A DNA stretch of 6,127 nucleotides, from NCBI GenBank assembly GCA_002367695.1, contig DFDK01000102.1:1-6127 (forward strand). Reading direction: 5' to 3'. Below are positions 1 through 6,127 of the stretch, in pieces (position 1 is the stretch's first letter; each line of letters starts with the position of its first letter). The notes under the pieces were generated by a model, which had not been told where the DNA came from, ran no database searches, and saw only the letters and a list, made by a program, of their open reading frames with translations. The position numbers and the translations under genes were made by a program. The stretch is from Acidimicrobium sp. UBA3029 (GTDB taxonomy: Bacteria; Actinomycetota; Acidimicrobiia; Acidimicrobiales; Ilumatobacteraceae).

Positions 1-186
1 ATCGAGCGAATTTGCTTTGTCTCGAACCCTCGCAGTGATAGTTGCCCCAACAACTATCGCAAGAGCAATAAGCGCAGCGGCCATGACCACAGTTGTTGCG
101 CTTACCTCTCCAAGATCGGCATCATGTTCCGCCGATGCCGTAAATCGAATCCAGTAGTACTGCCAGATGTTTTTGAGTGATGACAT
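1..186 (-). CDS. Small pilin-like membrane protein downstream of tadC (partial, C-terminus beyond left edge)
   Basis: The first 62 residues are visible, with no stop before the window edge. The start is ATG at 186-184, preceded by a good ribosome binding site (AAAGAGGAAA, complement of 193-202). Residues 1-25 form a polar leader; then come Gly26-Glu27 and one hydrophobic segment at about residues 31-52, followed by a charged stretch (RVRDKANSLD). This leader-Gly-hydrophobic layout resembles Flp/TadE-type prepilins, which TadV-type peptidases cut after Gly. The usual Glu at position +5 and the Glu-Tyr pair of Flp pilins are missing: Thr31 is at +5. Its place directly after tadC fits a major pilin or pseudopilin. 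That it is exported and assembled by the Tad machine is inference. It could also be an unrelated single-pass membrane protein of the cluster. Confidence 0.62.
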   Translation of the reverse strand, partial: MSSLKNIWQYYWIRFTASAEHDADLGEVSATTVVMAAALIALAIVVGATITARVRDKANSLD

Positions 187-288
187 TTTCTATTTCCTCT
201 TTCAGTTAGTTAATTATTAAATAAAGCATTGAGTTGCTCGCTGGAATGTGTGCATAGTTGTGCCAAATATGCAGCAACGACTAAACAT
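187..288. other. Intergenic gap between tadC and the pilin-like gene, with two small dyads
   Basis: This is the only real gap inside the tad cluster (102 bases; the other junctions overlap). It holds a perfect 6-bp inverted repeat, TGCATA at 251-256 and TATGCA at 268-273 with an 11-base loop, and an AT-rich palindrome TTAAT-T-ATTAA at 210-220 just upstream of the pilin ribosome binding site. Neither has a following T-run, so neither looks like a standard intrinsic terminator. I could not find a convincing promoter for the pilin gene, although a separate promoter or an RNA-processing site would make sense for a highly expressed pilin. Confidence 0.35.
193..202 (-). promoter_or_regulatory. Ribosome binding site of the pilin-like gene
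   Basis: The minus strand reads AAAGAGGAAA a few bases before the ATG at 186. It is purine-rich, matches the Shine-Dalgarno core AGAGGA, and fixes the start of the pilin-like gene. Confidence 0.55.
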
Positions 289-1107
289 TTACAATCCCCC
301 CACAATCAATGTGACTGCCGGGTATCCGATCAGGACAATGAATGCCAGGAATAACAACACCATCGGCACTCCCATGCGCTCAGTGGATGAATTTGCAGCC
401 GCCTCAATCTCACTCATCTGACGGTGTCGCAGTGATTCTGCTTTTGCCGACAGCGATGACCGAATGCGCGCGCCATGCTCACCTGCCAATTGCACACTGC
501 CCGCGACTTCAACAACTTGCACGAGATTGAATCGCTCACCCAAGGCAGCGAGTTCGACCCACGGAGAACGATGTGAACTGCGAGCACGAACAAGTGCATT
601 ACGGAGTTGTTCAAAAGCCCAGCCGTCTCCAGCATCGGCCGCAGCCAGCAATGCGGTCTCTGTGCCAGCACCGCCGGCAAGTAACACATTGGTGAGATCA
701 AGAAAACTCGAGAATGCATGCAAAAAACTTTTGCGCCTTCGTTGGGCTGTGTTTCGCAGCATGCGGTCTGGAAGCACAAAACCCAGAATCCCACAACTGA
801 ATGAACCGAGCAGCAGCAAGCTCGTGGATGGACTGCCACCAATAGTTGTGATTAACGCGCCGCACGCAATCGGGGAAAAACAACCGATCAGACCTCCGAC
901 CAGTTTTTGTACCACCATGTCTTGAGCCACTCGCTCAGTAAGTGCCAAGTCGGTACGATGTCGATCACCCATTCGTTGACGCAAATGTGCTTGTACTTTC
1001 GGAAGTGTGGCAGCAAGAACATCTCGACAACGTTGCGTGATAGTTGGCATGGTCAACATGATCAACCCAACCCCAATGCACAAACCCGAAAAAACGACCG
1101 AAATCAT
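289..1107 (-). CDS. tadC: TadC-like pilus assembly platform protein (type II secretion F domain)
   Basis: The protein is 272 residues long and integral to the membrane. Hydrophobic segments lie at about residues 2-20, 68-90, 94-113 and 246-270. A cytoplasmic type II secretion system F (T2SSF/GspF-like) domain occupies about residues 128-245, with the typical helical pattern (LTNVLLAGGAGTETALLAAA, then VEVAGSVQLAGEHGARIRSSL) and a C-terminal transmembrane helix. In Tad systems TadC pairs with TadB to form the inner-membrane platform driven by the ATPase TadA. The ATG at 1107 overlaps the tadB stop in ATGA and is preceded by AAAGGT, which supports this start and coupling to tadB. Length and topology match the family. 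The TadC rather than TadB call rests on gene order and on the hydrophobic region ahead of the F domain. Confidence 0.88.
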   Translation of the reverse strand: MISVVFSGLCIGVGLIMLTMPTITQRCRDVLAATLPKVQAHLRQRMGDRHRTDLALTERVAQDMVVQKLVGGLIGCFSPIACGALITTIGGSPSTSLLLLGSFSCGILGFVLPDRMLRNTAQRRRKSFLHAFSSFLDLTNVLLAGGAGTETALLAAADAGDGWAFEQLRNALVRARSSHRSPWVELAALGERFNLVQVVEVAGSVQLAGEHGARIRSSLSAKAESLRHRQMSEIEAAANSSTERMGVPMVLLFLAFIVLIGYPAVTLIVGGL

Positions 1108-1958
1108 CGAACTACCTTTACTCGGCGGCGCACAAATCGCTCAGGAACTTCGATCTGCGACATTGCGTGCATCATCACGACCGCCACAACAAATGTCATC
1201 AAGATCATTGACAAAATAAATTGTCCCTCAACCGACTCGTAGGGCTGCAGATAGTCACGATTGAATATAAATAGTCCACCTACAAACACAGAGATCACTC
1301 CAGTAATGATGCGAACTGCACTTCGTGTTCGCGAACGTCCCACCCACACCCTGCTGCGCATTCGACTTTCATCTCGTGCACATTGGGCCAAATGACCCAG
1401 TAACACGCCAATGTCTCGAGCCTGATGCTGGGTTGCAGTTACTAGTGCCGCAGCAACAAAATCGGCAGTCGGATGATCAACATCTTCAGCAAACCGACGC
1501 AACCCGTCGGTGAGCGACCCATACGACATAAATGCCGCGAGTCGTTCGACCGCCTTAATAATCGGGTGTGGTGCGTGCTGGGCGGTCGCGATGATTGCTT
1601 GTTCAAGACCGTGTGCACCTGCAAGTGTGTCGCGCAACTGTTCAGTCCACGATGCAATTGCATCAACCAACTCCTGCTCGTCGCGATGTTTGACTGGACG
1701 ACGACCGATACCAGGTGTTGCACCTGCGACCGCCCCTGCAGCAAACGCAATCACCACCCAACCACTCGCGATGTACACCACTAATGCAATTATTGGAACT
1801 AATAGTGACTGCCATCTCCACACAAAACCCGAGCTTGAAACTGAAGCGTGAGAATTAAACAATGTTGAAAGCCCACGCCCGCCGCGAAATGCAACCTTGA
1901 AAACAAATGCACCAAGACCCGCAATGGCACCCAAACCTGCAACAAGTAATGCACTCAC
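1104..1958 (-). CDS. tadB: TadB-like pilus assembly platform protein (type II secretion F domain)
   Basis: This 284-residue membrane protein has an N-terminal hydrophobic helix (about 1-20), a second hydrophobic block (about 51-84), a cytoplasmic T2SSF domain at about 97-212, and two C-terminal transmembrane helices (about 213-232 and 246-266), ending in a strongly basic tail (RRRVKVVR). The F-domain pattern (ELVDAIASWTEQLRDTLAGA, LEQAII, then a conserved-looking helix around ARDIGVLLGHLA) is that of TadB. Such proteins form the membrane platform with TadC and contact the ATPase. The GTG start at 1958 sits in a GTGA overlap with the tadA stop and follows a good ribosome binding site (GAGGA, six bases upstream), so this start is well supported. 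The gene also overlaps tadC by four bases. Confidence 0.9.
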   Translation of the reverse strand: MSALLVAGLGAIAGLGAFVFKVAFRGGRGLSTLFNSHASVSSSGFVWRWQSLLVPIIALVVYIASGWVVIAFAAGAVAGATPGIGRRPVKHRDEQELVDAIASWTEQLRDTLAGAHGLEQAIIATAQHAPHPIIKAVERLAAFMSYGSLTDGLRRFAEDVDHPTADFVAAALVTATQHQARDIGVLLGHLAQCARDESRMRSRVWVGRSRTRSAVRIITGVISVFVGGLFIFNRDYLQPYESVEGQFILSMILMTFVVAVVMMHAMSQIEVPERFVRRRVKVVR

Positions 1959-3304
1959 GAAGCGTCCTCGCTCTTTTGCACGCTGGATATATCAGCGCCC
2001 AGCCCGTGAGCGGTAAGAAGTTTGCGGGTCTGTTCTCGCATTGGGAAACCAGTCACCAGACCATCTTCGATTTCGAGATGAAAGATCTCGTTGGAAACAA
2101 TGGTTGAACCTTCACTGTCAACTACTTCACGCACTGAAGTAACCCGGCGTACAGAGTTCGTGTTATCGATGTAGACAACGAAGTGAATTGCACTCGCTAC
2201 AAGCAAGTTCACGGTTTCGACTGGCAATCCAGTTGACGCCATCGAAACATATGCAGCCAACTTAGGAAATACCGATCTTGTGCTATCGGCGTGCATCGTG
2301 CACATCGAACCGTTATTTCCCTGACTCATTGCCATCAACATTGGAAACGCTTCCGCACCGCGCACCTCTCCAACAATCACACGATCCGGATCCATCCTCA
2401 GCGCCATTCGTGTGAGATCCGCAAGAGTTATCTCCCCACGCCCTTCAATGTTTGCAGGCCGTGACTGCAGTGAGTCGTGATCTGGGTGCAGATCTTCAAA
2501 GCGTTCGAGTCCGAGTTCGTACGCGTCCTCTATTGTCACAATTCGTTCACTCGCACCAACTTCATTTATCAGTGCGCGCAGCAATGTTGTCTTGCCGGAA
2601 CCTGTTCCGCCGGCAATCACAATGTTGCGCTTGGCGCTTACAGCAGCAGCAAAGAAGTTTTGGAGAGTCTCGTCAAATAATCCCCGCAATCGCAACTCGT
2701 TTAACGACGAAATTTCAAAGCGGTGTCTGCGGATCACGAGACTTGGTCGAGCCGATACATCCATCGTCGCAAACAGTCTCGAGCCATCGGGCAACTGCAA
2801 GTTGAGTTCGGGCGTAGCCGCATCAAATCGTCTCTCCGTACGACCCATTCGCGCCGCAGCACGACGTATCAATTCGATTAATTCATCATCAGAGTCAACA
2901 ACAGGTGCAACCTTCAGTCGGGTTCCATTGCGCAGCTTTACCCACACCGGGGCGCAGCCTCGAACATGGATATCACTAATTTCGAGATCATCCAACAACG
3001 ATTGCAATCGTCCAAGACCAAGCACTTGTGCGATGGCTGCATTTGCGAGTTGTAGTTCCTGTAAATCCGAAAATGGAACTTGACCCTCTTGGCGACGAGA
3101 TGTTCCCAACCTTGCGCACTCGGCATGTGCGGCACTTCGAGCAAAATCCCACTCTTGTGTAACCAGGAAGTCTGTATTGCCTTGTGCCCGTCGAAGGATA
3201 CGTTCGTCGGCAAGCGCTTCGCCGACTCGTGATGCAAGTGCAGTGACCAATTGGGCATCAAGTGGAGCTTGTTCGGTCTCGGTACCTACCAACAAGATTG
3301 TCAC
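1955..3304 (-). CDS. tadA: TadA/CpaF-family pilus assembly ATPase
   Basis: This 449-residue cytoplasmic secretion ATPase would power pilus assembly as a hexamer under the TadB/TadC platform. The N-terminal region (about 1-200) has the CpaF pattern: a helical part, then LLDDLEISDIHVRG and the PELNLQLPDGSRL and RPSLVIRR strands. The nucleotide-binding domain carries Walker A GGTGSGKT at 232-239 (Lys238), an Asp box (RIVTIEDAYEL, 254-264), Walker B ending in VIVGE (Glu313) with GEVRGAEA, and a His box (GSMCTMHADS, His338). All key residues are present, so it should be active. The start is GTG at 3304 in a GTGA overlap with the upstream SAF gene; the ribosome binding site there is weak, which suggests re-initiation after the upstream gene. 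The family also includes conjugation ATPases, but the tadB/tadC neighbours settle the Tad role. Confidence 0.95.
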   Translation of the reverse strand: MTILLVGTETEQAPLDAQLVTALASRVGEALADERILRRAQGNTDFLVTQEWDFARSAAHAECARLGTSRRQEGQVPFSDLQELQLANAAIAQVLGLGRLQSLLDDLEISDIHVRGCAPVWVKLRNGTRLKVAPVVDSDDELIELIRRAAARMGRTERRFDAATPELNLQLPDGSRLFATMDVSARPSLVIRRHRFEISSLNELRLRGLFDETLQNFFAAAVSAKRNIVIAGGTGSGKTTLLRALINEVGASERIVTIEDAYELGLERFEDLHPDHDSLQSRPANIEGRGEITLADLTRMALRMDPDRVIVGEVRGAEAFPMLMAMSQGNNGSMCTMHADSTRSVFPKLAAYVSMASTGLPVETVNLLVASAIHFVVYIDNTNSVRRVTSVREVVDSEGSTIVSNEIFHLEIEDGLVTGFPMREQTRKLLTAHGLGADISSVQKSEDAS

Positions 3305-4002
3305 GGTCGCACATCCGTTGCAACATCGCCAAGCAGCGCAATATGCACATTGCCTGCACCTGCAATTGCCAAAGCAAGATCAATCGGGCCGCGCAAGGTA
3401 ATCACTGCTGCACTCAGTGAGTTGTCTGGTTGCACGATTGACCACACGGTTACTACCTGGCCATACAAAGCAGGTGGAAGTGCGCCTCCACTTGACATAT
3501 CTGGCGCAAACACCACCTGCACTCGGTCGCCATCGGCGAGTGCTGGAGGGAAGTCGCCAACTTCGACCGCTGTTGATGTGAGTGCCTCACCACTCGCAAG
3601 TGGATCTCGCATCTGCAACATCGATGGATGGATCGGCGTAGATGGATCGATGTCTATAGCCATTGACTTGCCGACTAGAGACTGCGCGTCACCTGCTTTG
3701 ACAAATGATTTACCCGACTGCTCAGAGAGTTCCATCGCCAACAAATCGCTTGGTGCAACTACATGTCCTCGCGCAAGAAAATGTGAAGCGGATACAACCG
3801 TGATGGTGTTTGTAGCGGATTGAAAAAGTAGTAGCGAACCAAGTGCCCCACCGATCACGAGAGCGATACCTATTGCCATCTCGGGCACACGCTGCTTACG
3901 TGGTGAACTGACAGATTTTTTGAGCGCATCTGATGGAGTGATGGAATTCCCATTCACACTCGGACGCGACCTGGTAAGCACATTCAACCTTCCTTGATTC
4001 AT
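3301..4002 (-). CDS. SAF-domain CpaB/RcpC-like membrane protein, first gene of the tad operon
   Basis: Numbered from the ATG at 4002, the protein has 233 residues. It has a basic cytoplasmic tail (about 1-41), one transmembrane helix (about 42-60, MAIGIALVIGGALGSLLLF), and a SAF (CpaB-type) domain at about 68-131 (VSASHFLARGHVVAPSDL, then LVGKSMAIDI and a PIHPSML end). A beta-rich extracellular region follows (DGDRVQVVFAP; GQVVTVWSIVQ). CpaB/RcpC proteins are linked to the outer-membrane part of Tad pili in diderms; here the role is inferred and may be in the cell envelope. It overlaps tadA by four bases. I chose 4002 because AAGGGG lies eight bases upstream. The in-frame ATG at 4041 has no ribosome binding site, and a GTG at 3981 has a very good one, so the start is uncertain. 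All three starts keep the membrane helix and SAF domain. Confidence 0.8.
   Translation of the reverse strand: MNQGRLNVLTRSRPSVNGNSITPSDALKKSVSSPRKQRVPEMAIGIALVIGGALGSLLLFQSATNTITVVSASHFLARGHVVAPSDLLAMELSEQSGKSFVKAGDAQSLVGKSMAIDIDPSTPIHPSMLQMRDPLASGEALTSTAVEVGDFPPALADGDRVQVVFAPDMSSGGALPPALYGQVVTVWSIVQPDNSLSAAVITLRGPIDLALAIAGAGNVHIALLGDVATDVRP
3988..3995 (-). promoter_or_regulatory. Strong Shine-Dalgarno match before an internal GTG of the SAF gene
   Basis: The minus strand reads AAGGAAGG, six bases before an in-frame GTG at 3981-3979. It is the best ribosome binding site near this gene and could mark the true start, 7 codons inside the start chosen here. A second, weaker site (AAGGGG, 4011-4016) serves the ATG at 4002. 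Confidence 0.35.
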
Positions 4003-4069
4003 TTGGATTACCCCTTGGTTTGTTTGTTCTTGTGCCGCCATGTGTACGGAGAGTCAGTAGAGCGGACAT

Positions 4070-4098
4070 ATTTTCTTGGATTCCACTCCTGCTCTCAA
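4070..4098 (-). promoter_or_regulatory. Possible sigma-70-type promoter of the tad operon
   Basis: On the minus strand, TTGAGA (complement of 4093-4098) is followed after 17 bases by GAAAAT (complement of 4070-4075). Each hexamer matches four of six consensus positions or slightly better, and the spacing is ideal. Transcription would begin near 4063, ahead of all candidate starts of the SAF gene. It is the best promoter-like pair I found in the divergent region, but such matches arise often by chance. The near-palindrome TGGA-T-TCCA (4077-4085) lies in the spacer. Confidence 0.3.
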
Positions 4099-4101
4099 GA
4101 A

Positions 4102-4137
4102 ATCGAATTACAAATCTGGCATTTGCTGGTAATTGAT
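4102..4137. repeat. Imperfect inverted repeat in the map/tad divergent intergenic region
   Basis: The left arm ATCgAATTAC (4102-4111) is complementary to the right arm GTAATTGAT (4129-4137) except for one extra G at 4105. The core arms AATTAC and GTAATT are perfect and flank 17 bases. A smaller dyad, CAAAT-N5-ATTTG (4111-4125), lies inside with a different centre. It sits just upstream of the putative tad -35 box and about 50 bases before map, a fitting place for a regulator binding site. There is no T-run, so it is not a terminator. Function is inference. Confidence 0.3.
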
Positions 4138-4185
4138 AGCTACAGTGACAGTCGTCGTGGTAGTGCTGGCGTAGCCTTATAAGCA

Positions 4186-5175
4186 ATGTCCACCACGGTC
4201 CCAACTACACCGCCAGCCGTGCTGCCCGTGGCTAATGACCCCTGCTGGTGTGGCAGTGGTCGTAAGTACAAGCGTTGCCACAAGCAGTTAGACGGTCGTG
4301 TGGTGCCGCATGCGGTGAGCCCACGTCGAGAAGTACCAGCACATATCGTGCGGCCGCCATATGCCGAAACAGGCAAGGTGCAGCGTTGGCAAGAATCTGC
4401 AGTCAAGACACCCGAGATCATCGAGAAAATGCGAGTAGCGGGGGCGATGGGCGCCGAAGTGTTGAAGTTGGCAGGAGAATTTGTGCGCCCCGGTATCACC
4501 ACCGACGAGATTGATGTTTATGTGCACAACATGTGCATTGAACGAAACGCATACCCAAGCCCACTCAACTATTCCGGTTATCCAAAGAGTGTGTGCACTT
4601 CGGTTAATGAAGTTATTTGTCACGGAATACCTGATGCGCGAGTACTCCTCGACGGCGACATCATCAATCTTGACGTGACGTGTTATTTCAATGGCGTACA
4701 TGGAGACACCAATGCAACTTTTGCTGTTGGAACGATCGACCAAGAAAACAAAAACCTGATTCATGTGACCGAAGAGTGCATATGGCGCGGTATTGAAGCC
4801 GTTGTGCCGGGTCGTCCATTAAGCGATATCGGCAAAGCAATTGAGACGCGAGCCAAGCAAGACAAACTCGGTGTGGTGCGCGCGTTTATCGGGCACGGAA
4901 TTGGCGAGCAGTTTCACACCGACATTCAAGTACTGCACTATTACGACTCTCATAACAACACGATCATGCGACCGGGAATGACATTTACGATCGAACCAAT
5001 GATCACACTTGGCACTTGGCAGCACCGAATGTGGAACGACGACTGGACAGCAGTAACTGCAGACGGCAAACGCACCGCCCAGTTTGAACACACAGTGCTT
5101 GTGACCGACACGGGTGTTGATGTACTTACCGGAGGCCCGGGGGCTGCGTCGCCAAACGCACCGTGGAAGCGTTAA
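4186..5175 (+). CDS. map: Type I methionine aminopeptidase with N-terminal SEC-C zinc motif
   Basis: This 329-residue cytoplasmic metalloenzyme removes the initiator methionine from new proteins. Residues 20-32 form a SEC-C motif (CWCGSGRKYKRCH: Cys20, Cys22, Cys31, His32), expected to bind zinc and perhaps aid ribosome or partner contact. A linker of about 40 residues precedes the pita-bread catalytic domain (about 75-315). All five metal ligands are visible: Asp163 (NLDV), Asp174 (GDTN), His237 (GHGIG), Glu270 (FTIEP) and Glu301 (QFEH). His146 (ICHG) and His244 (QFH) match the substrate histidines. The length is larger than the roughly 264 residues of E. coli Map because of the N-terminal extension. 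The ATG at 4186 is required to include the SEC-C motif, but no Shine-Dalgarno sequence precedes it. It is co-directional with coaA, 20 bases away. Confidence 0.96.
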   Translation: MSTTVPTTPPAVLPVANDPCWCGSGRKYKRCHKQLDGRVVPHAVSPRREVPAHIVRPPYAETGKVQRWQESAVKTPEIIEKMRVAGAMGAEVLKLAGEFVRPGITTDEIDVYVHNMCIERNAYPSPLNYSGYPKSVCTSVNEVICHGIPDARVLLDGDIINLDVTCYFNGVHGDTNATFAVGTIDQENKNLIHVTEECIWRGIEAVVPGRPLSDIGKAIETRAKQDKLGVVRAFIGHGIGEQFHTDIQVLHYYDSHNNTIMRPGMTFTIEPMITLGTWQHRMWNDDWTAVTADGKRTAQFEHTVLVTDTGVDVLTGGPGAASPNAPWKR

Positions 5176-5195
5176 GTAAAAAGGGTTTAATGTAG

Positions 5196-6127
5196 ATGAT
5201 TGACGCAATTGACGTAGAGCGTTATTTACGTTTTGACCGAAGCAATTGGGCCGAGTTGCGCGCGCAGACGCCGCTTACCTTGCACGAAAAAGATCTTGAA
5301 GCATTGCGTGGTATTAACGACCGCATTGACTTAGAAGAAGTGGTGGCCATCTATTTGCCGCTCACTCGCCTACTCAATTTGTATGTGAGCGCCACACAAA
5401 ACTTGCATCGCGTTGCTGCAACATTTTTGGGCACTATTTCGCCAAAGATGCCGTACGTCATCGGCATTGCTGGCAGCGTTGCCGTAGGCAAAAGCACCTC
5501 CGCGCGTATCTTGCAAGCACTGCTCACGAGATGGCCAGAGCACCCACGGGTTGAGTTGATCACCACCGACGGATTCTTGTATCCAAACGCCGTTCTTGAA
5601 AGCCGTGGAATCATGAACCGCAAGGGTTTCCCTGAAAGTTATGACACCAAGCGGCTCGTGCAGTTTCTGCGCGAAATTAAGGCTGGAATGCCCGATGTTT
5701 CGGCACCTGTGTATAGCCACGTCGAGTATGACATCGTTGAAGGTGACAGCCAAGTAGTGCACCAACCCGACATTTTGATTGTTGAAGGGCTCAACGTCTT
5801 GCAAGTTGGCAGTGACGCAATGGAGTTTGTGAGTGATTACTTTGACTTTTCGATCTACATCGATGCAGTAGAAAGTGATATTGAGCAATGGTACGTCGAG
5901 AGATTTTTGGCGCTACGACAGACCGTGTTCAGCAATCCAGACAGTTTTTTTACACACTTTGCGCAACTCACCGACGACGATGCCGTACAGGTTGCTCGGG
6001 GTATCTGGCGCGAAATCAATGGCAAGAACCTGAGCGACAATATCGCCCCTACTCGCACGCGTGCATCGCTAGTGATGCAAAAAGATGCAAACCACCGCGT
6101 TACCGAAGTGCATTTGCGCAAGCTGTA
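5196..6127 (+). CDS. coaA: Type I pantothenate kinase (right edge cuts the probable stop codon)
   Basis: The gene encodes 310 visible residues and ends two bases (TA) into the next codon. Since E. coli CoaA (316 residues) also ends in a similar VRLRK tail, this TA is very likely the start of a stop codon. The enzyme phosphorylates pantothenate with ATP, the first and regulated step of coenzyme A synthesis, in the cytoplasm. The sequence follows E. coli CoaA throughout: [13 protein letters not shown] near the start, [11 protein letters not shown]-loop GSVAVGKS at 93-100 (Lys99), the ITTDGF catalytic Asp125, [14 protein letters not shown] (His175), [18 protein letters not shown] (232-237), and [11 protein letters not shown]. 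The ATG at 5196 follows AAAGGG about ten bases upstream and gives the usual family length. It lies 20 bases after map and is probably cotranscribed. Confidence 0.95.
   Translation, partial: MIDAIDVERYLRFDRSNWAELRAQTPLTLHEKDLEALRGINDRIDLEEVVAIYLPLTRLLNLYVSATQNLHRVAATFLGTISPKMPYVIGIAGSVAVGKSTSARILQALLTRWPEHPRVELITTDGFLYPNAVLESRGIMNRKGFPESYDTKRLVQFLREIKAGMPDVSAPVYSHVEYDIVEGDSQVVHQPDILIVEGLNVLQVGSDAMEFVSDYFDFSIYIDAVESDIEQWYVERFLALRQTVFSNPDSFFTHFAQLTDDDAVQVARGIWREINGKNLSDNIAPTRTRASLVMQKDANHRVTEVHLRKL

Noticed and set aside
251..273. TGCATA-N11-TATGCA hairpin as a terminator after tadC
   Set aside because: The stem is short and AT-rich, and no T-run follows on either strand.
464..925. 153-codon open frame on the plus strand opposite tadC
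   Set aside because: It lies wholly antisense to a clear T2SSF protein, has a Ser/Arg/Pro-rich composition typical of shadow frames, and has no domain.
2592..3083. 163-codon plus-strand open frame opposite tadA
   Set aside because: It is antisense to the conserved ATPase core and its translation has no recognisable motif.
3251..3823. 190-codon plus-strand open frame opposite the SAF gene and the start of tadA
   Set aside because: The opposite strand has a membrane helix, SAF domain and four-base coupling to tadA; this frame has none of these.
3896..4204. Minus-strand open frame of 102 codons running across the divergent region, possible leader peptide of the tad operon
   Set aside because: It overlaps both map and the SAF gene in another frame, has no ribosome binding site at its ATGs, and has no family resemblance.
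5370..5888. 172-codon minus-strand open frame opposite coaA
   Set aside because: The plus strand encodes a near-complete pantothenate kinase with every family motif; the antisense frame is a shadow.
1..6127. Search for tRNA/rRNA genes, CRISPR repeats, insertion sequence ends, toxin-antitoxin or defence genes
   Set aside because: Nearly the whole window is filled by the seven recognised genes, and the gaps are too short and show no matching structure.

Overview
The window reads as ordinary bacterial chromosome, most likely from an actinobacterium with about half G+C. The reasons are: a Tad pilus gene set of actinobacterial layout (SAF-domain protein, TadA, TadB, TadC, small pilin-like protein) with no secretin gene in view, GTG starts, four-base gene overlaps, and a methionine aminopeptidase carrying an N-terminal SEC-C zinc motif beside a type I pantothenate kinase. 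The exact lineage is inference; an Acidimicrobiia-like member would fit.

Left part, minus strand, read from right to left: a SAF/CpaB-like membrane protein (3301-4002), the motor ATPase TadA (1955-3304), and the inner-membrane platform proteins TadB (1104-1958) and TadC (289-1107). Each of these genes overlaps the next by exactly four bases (GTGA, GTGA, ATGA), so they almost certainly form one translationally coupled operon. After a 102-base gap comes a small pilin-like protein (1-186) that runs off the left edge. Together they would make a Tad-type pilus machine: TadA hydrolyses ATP, TadB/TadC transmit the movement in the membrane, and the small protein is a candidate filament subunit.

Right part, plus strand: a methionine aminopeptidase gene (map, 4186-5175), then 20 bases, then pantothenate kinase (coaA, 5196 to the right edge, essentially complete). 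These are housekeeping genes for N-terminal protein processing and the first step of coenzyme A synthesis. They are divergent from the tad operon across a short intergenic region (4003-4185) that holds a possible tad promoter and an imperfect dyad.

No RNA gene, insertion sequence, CRISPR array or convincing terminator was seen, and I find no strong case for an undescribed system. The points most worth checking are the atypical pilin-like protein, the absence of TadZ/CpaE from the cassette, the dyad in the divergent promoter region, and the start sites of the SAF gene, map and coaA.
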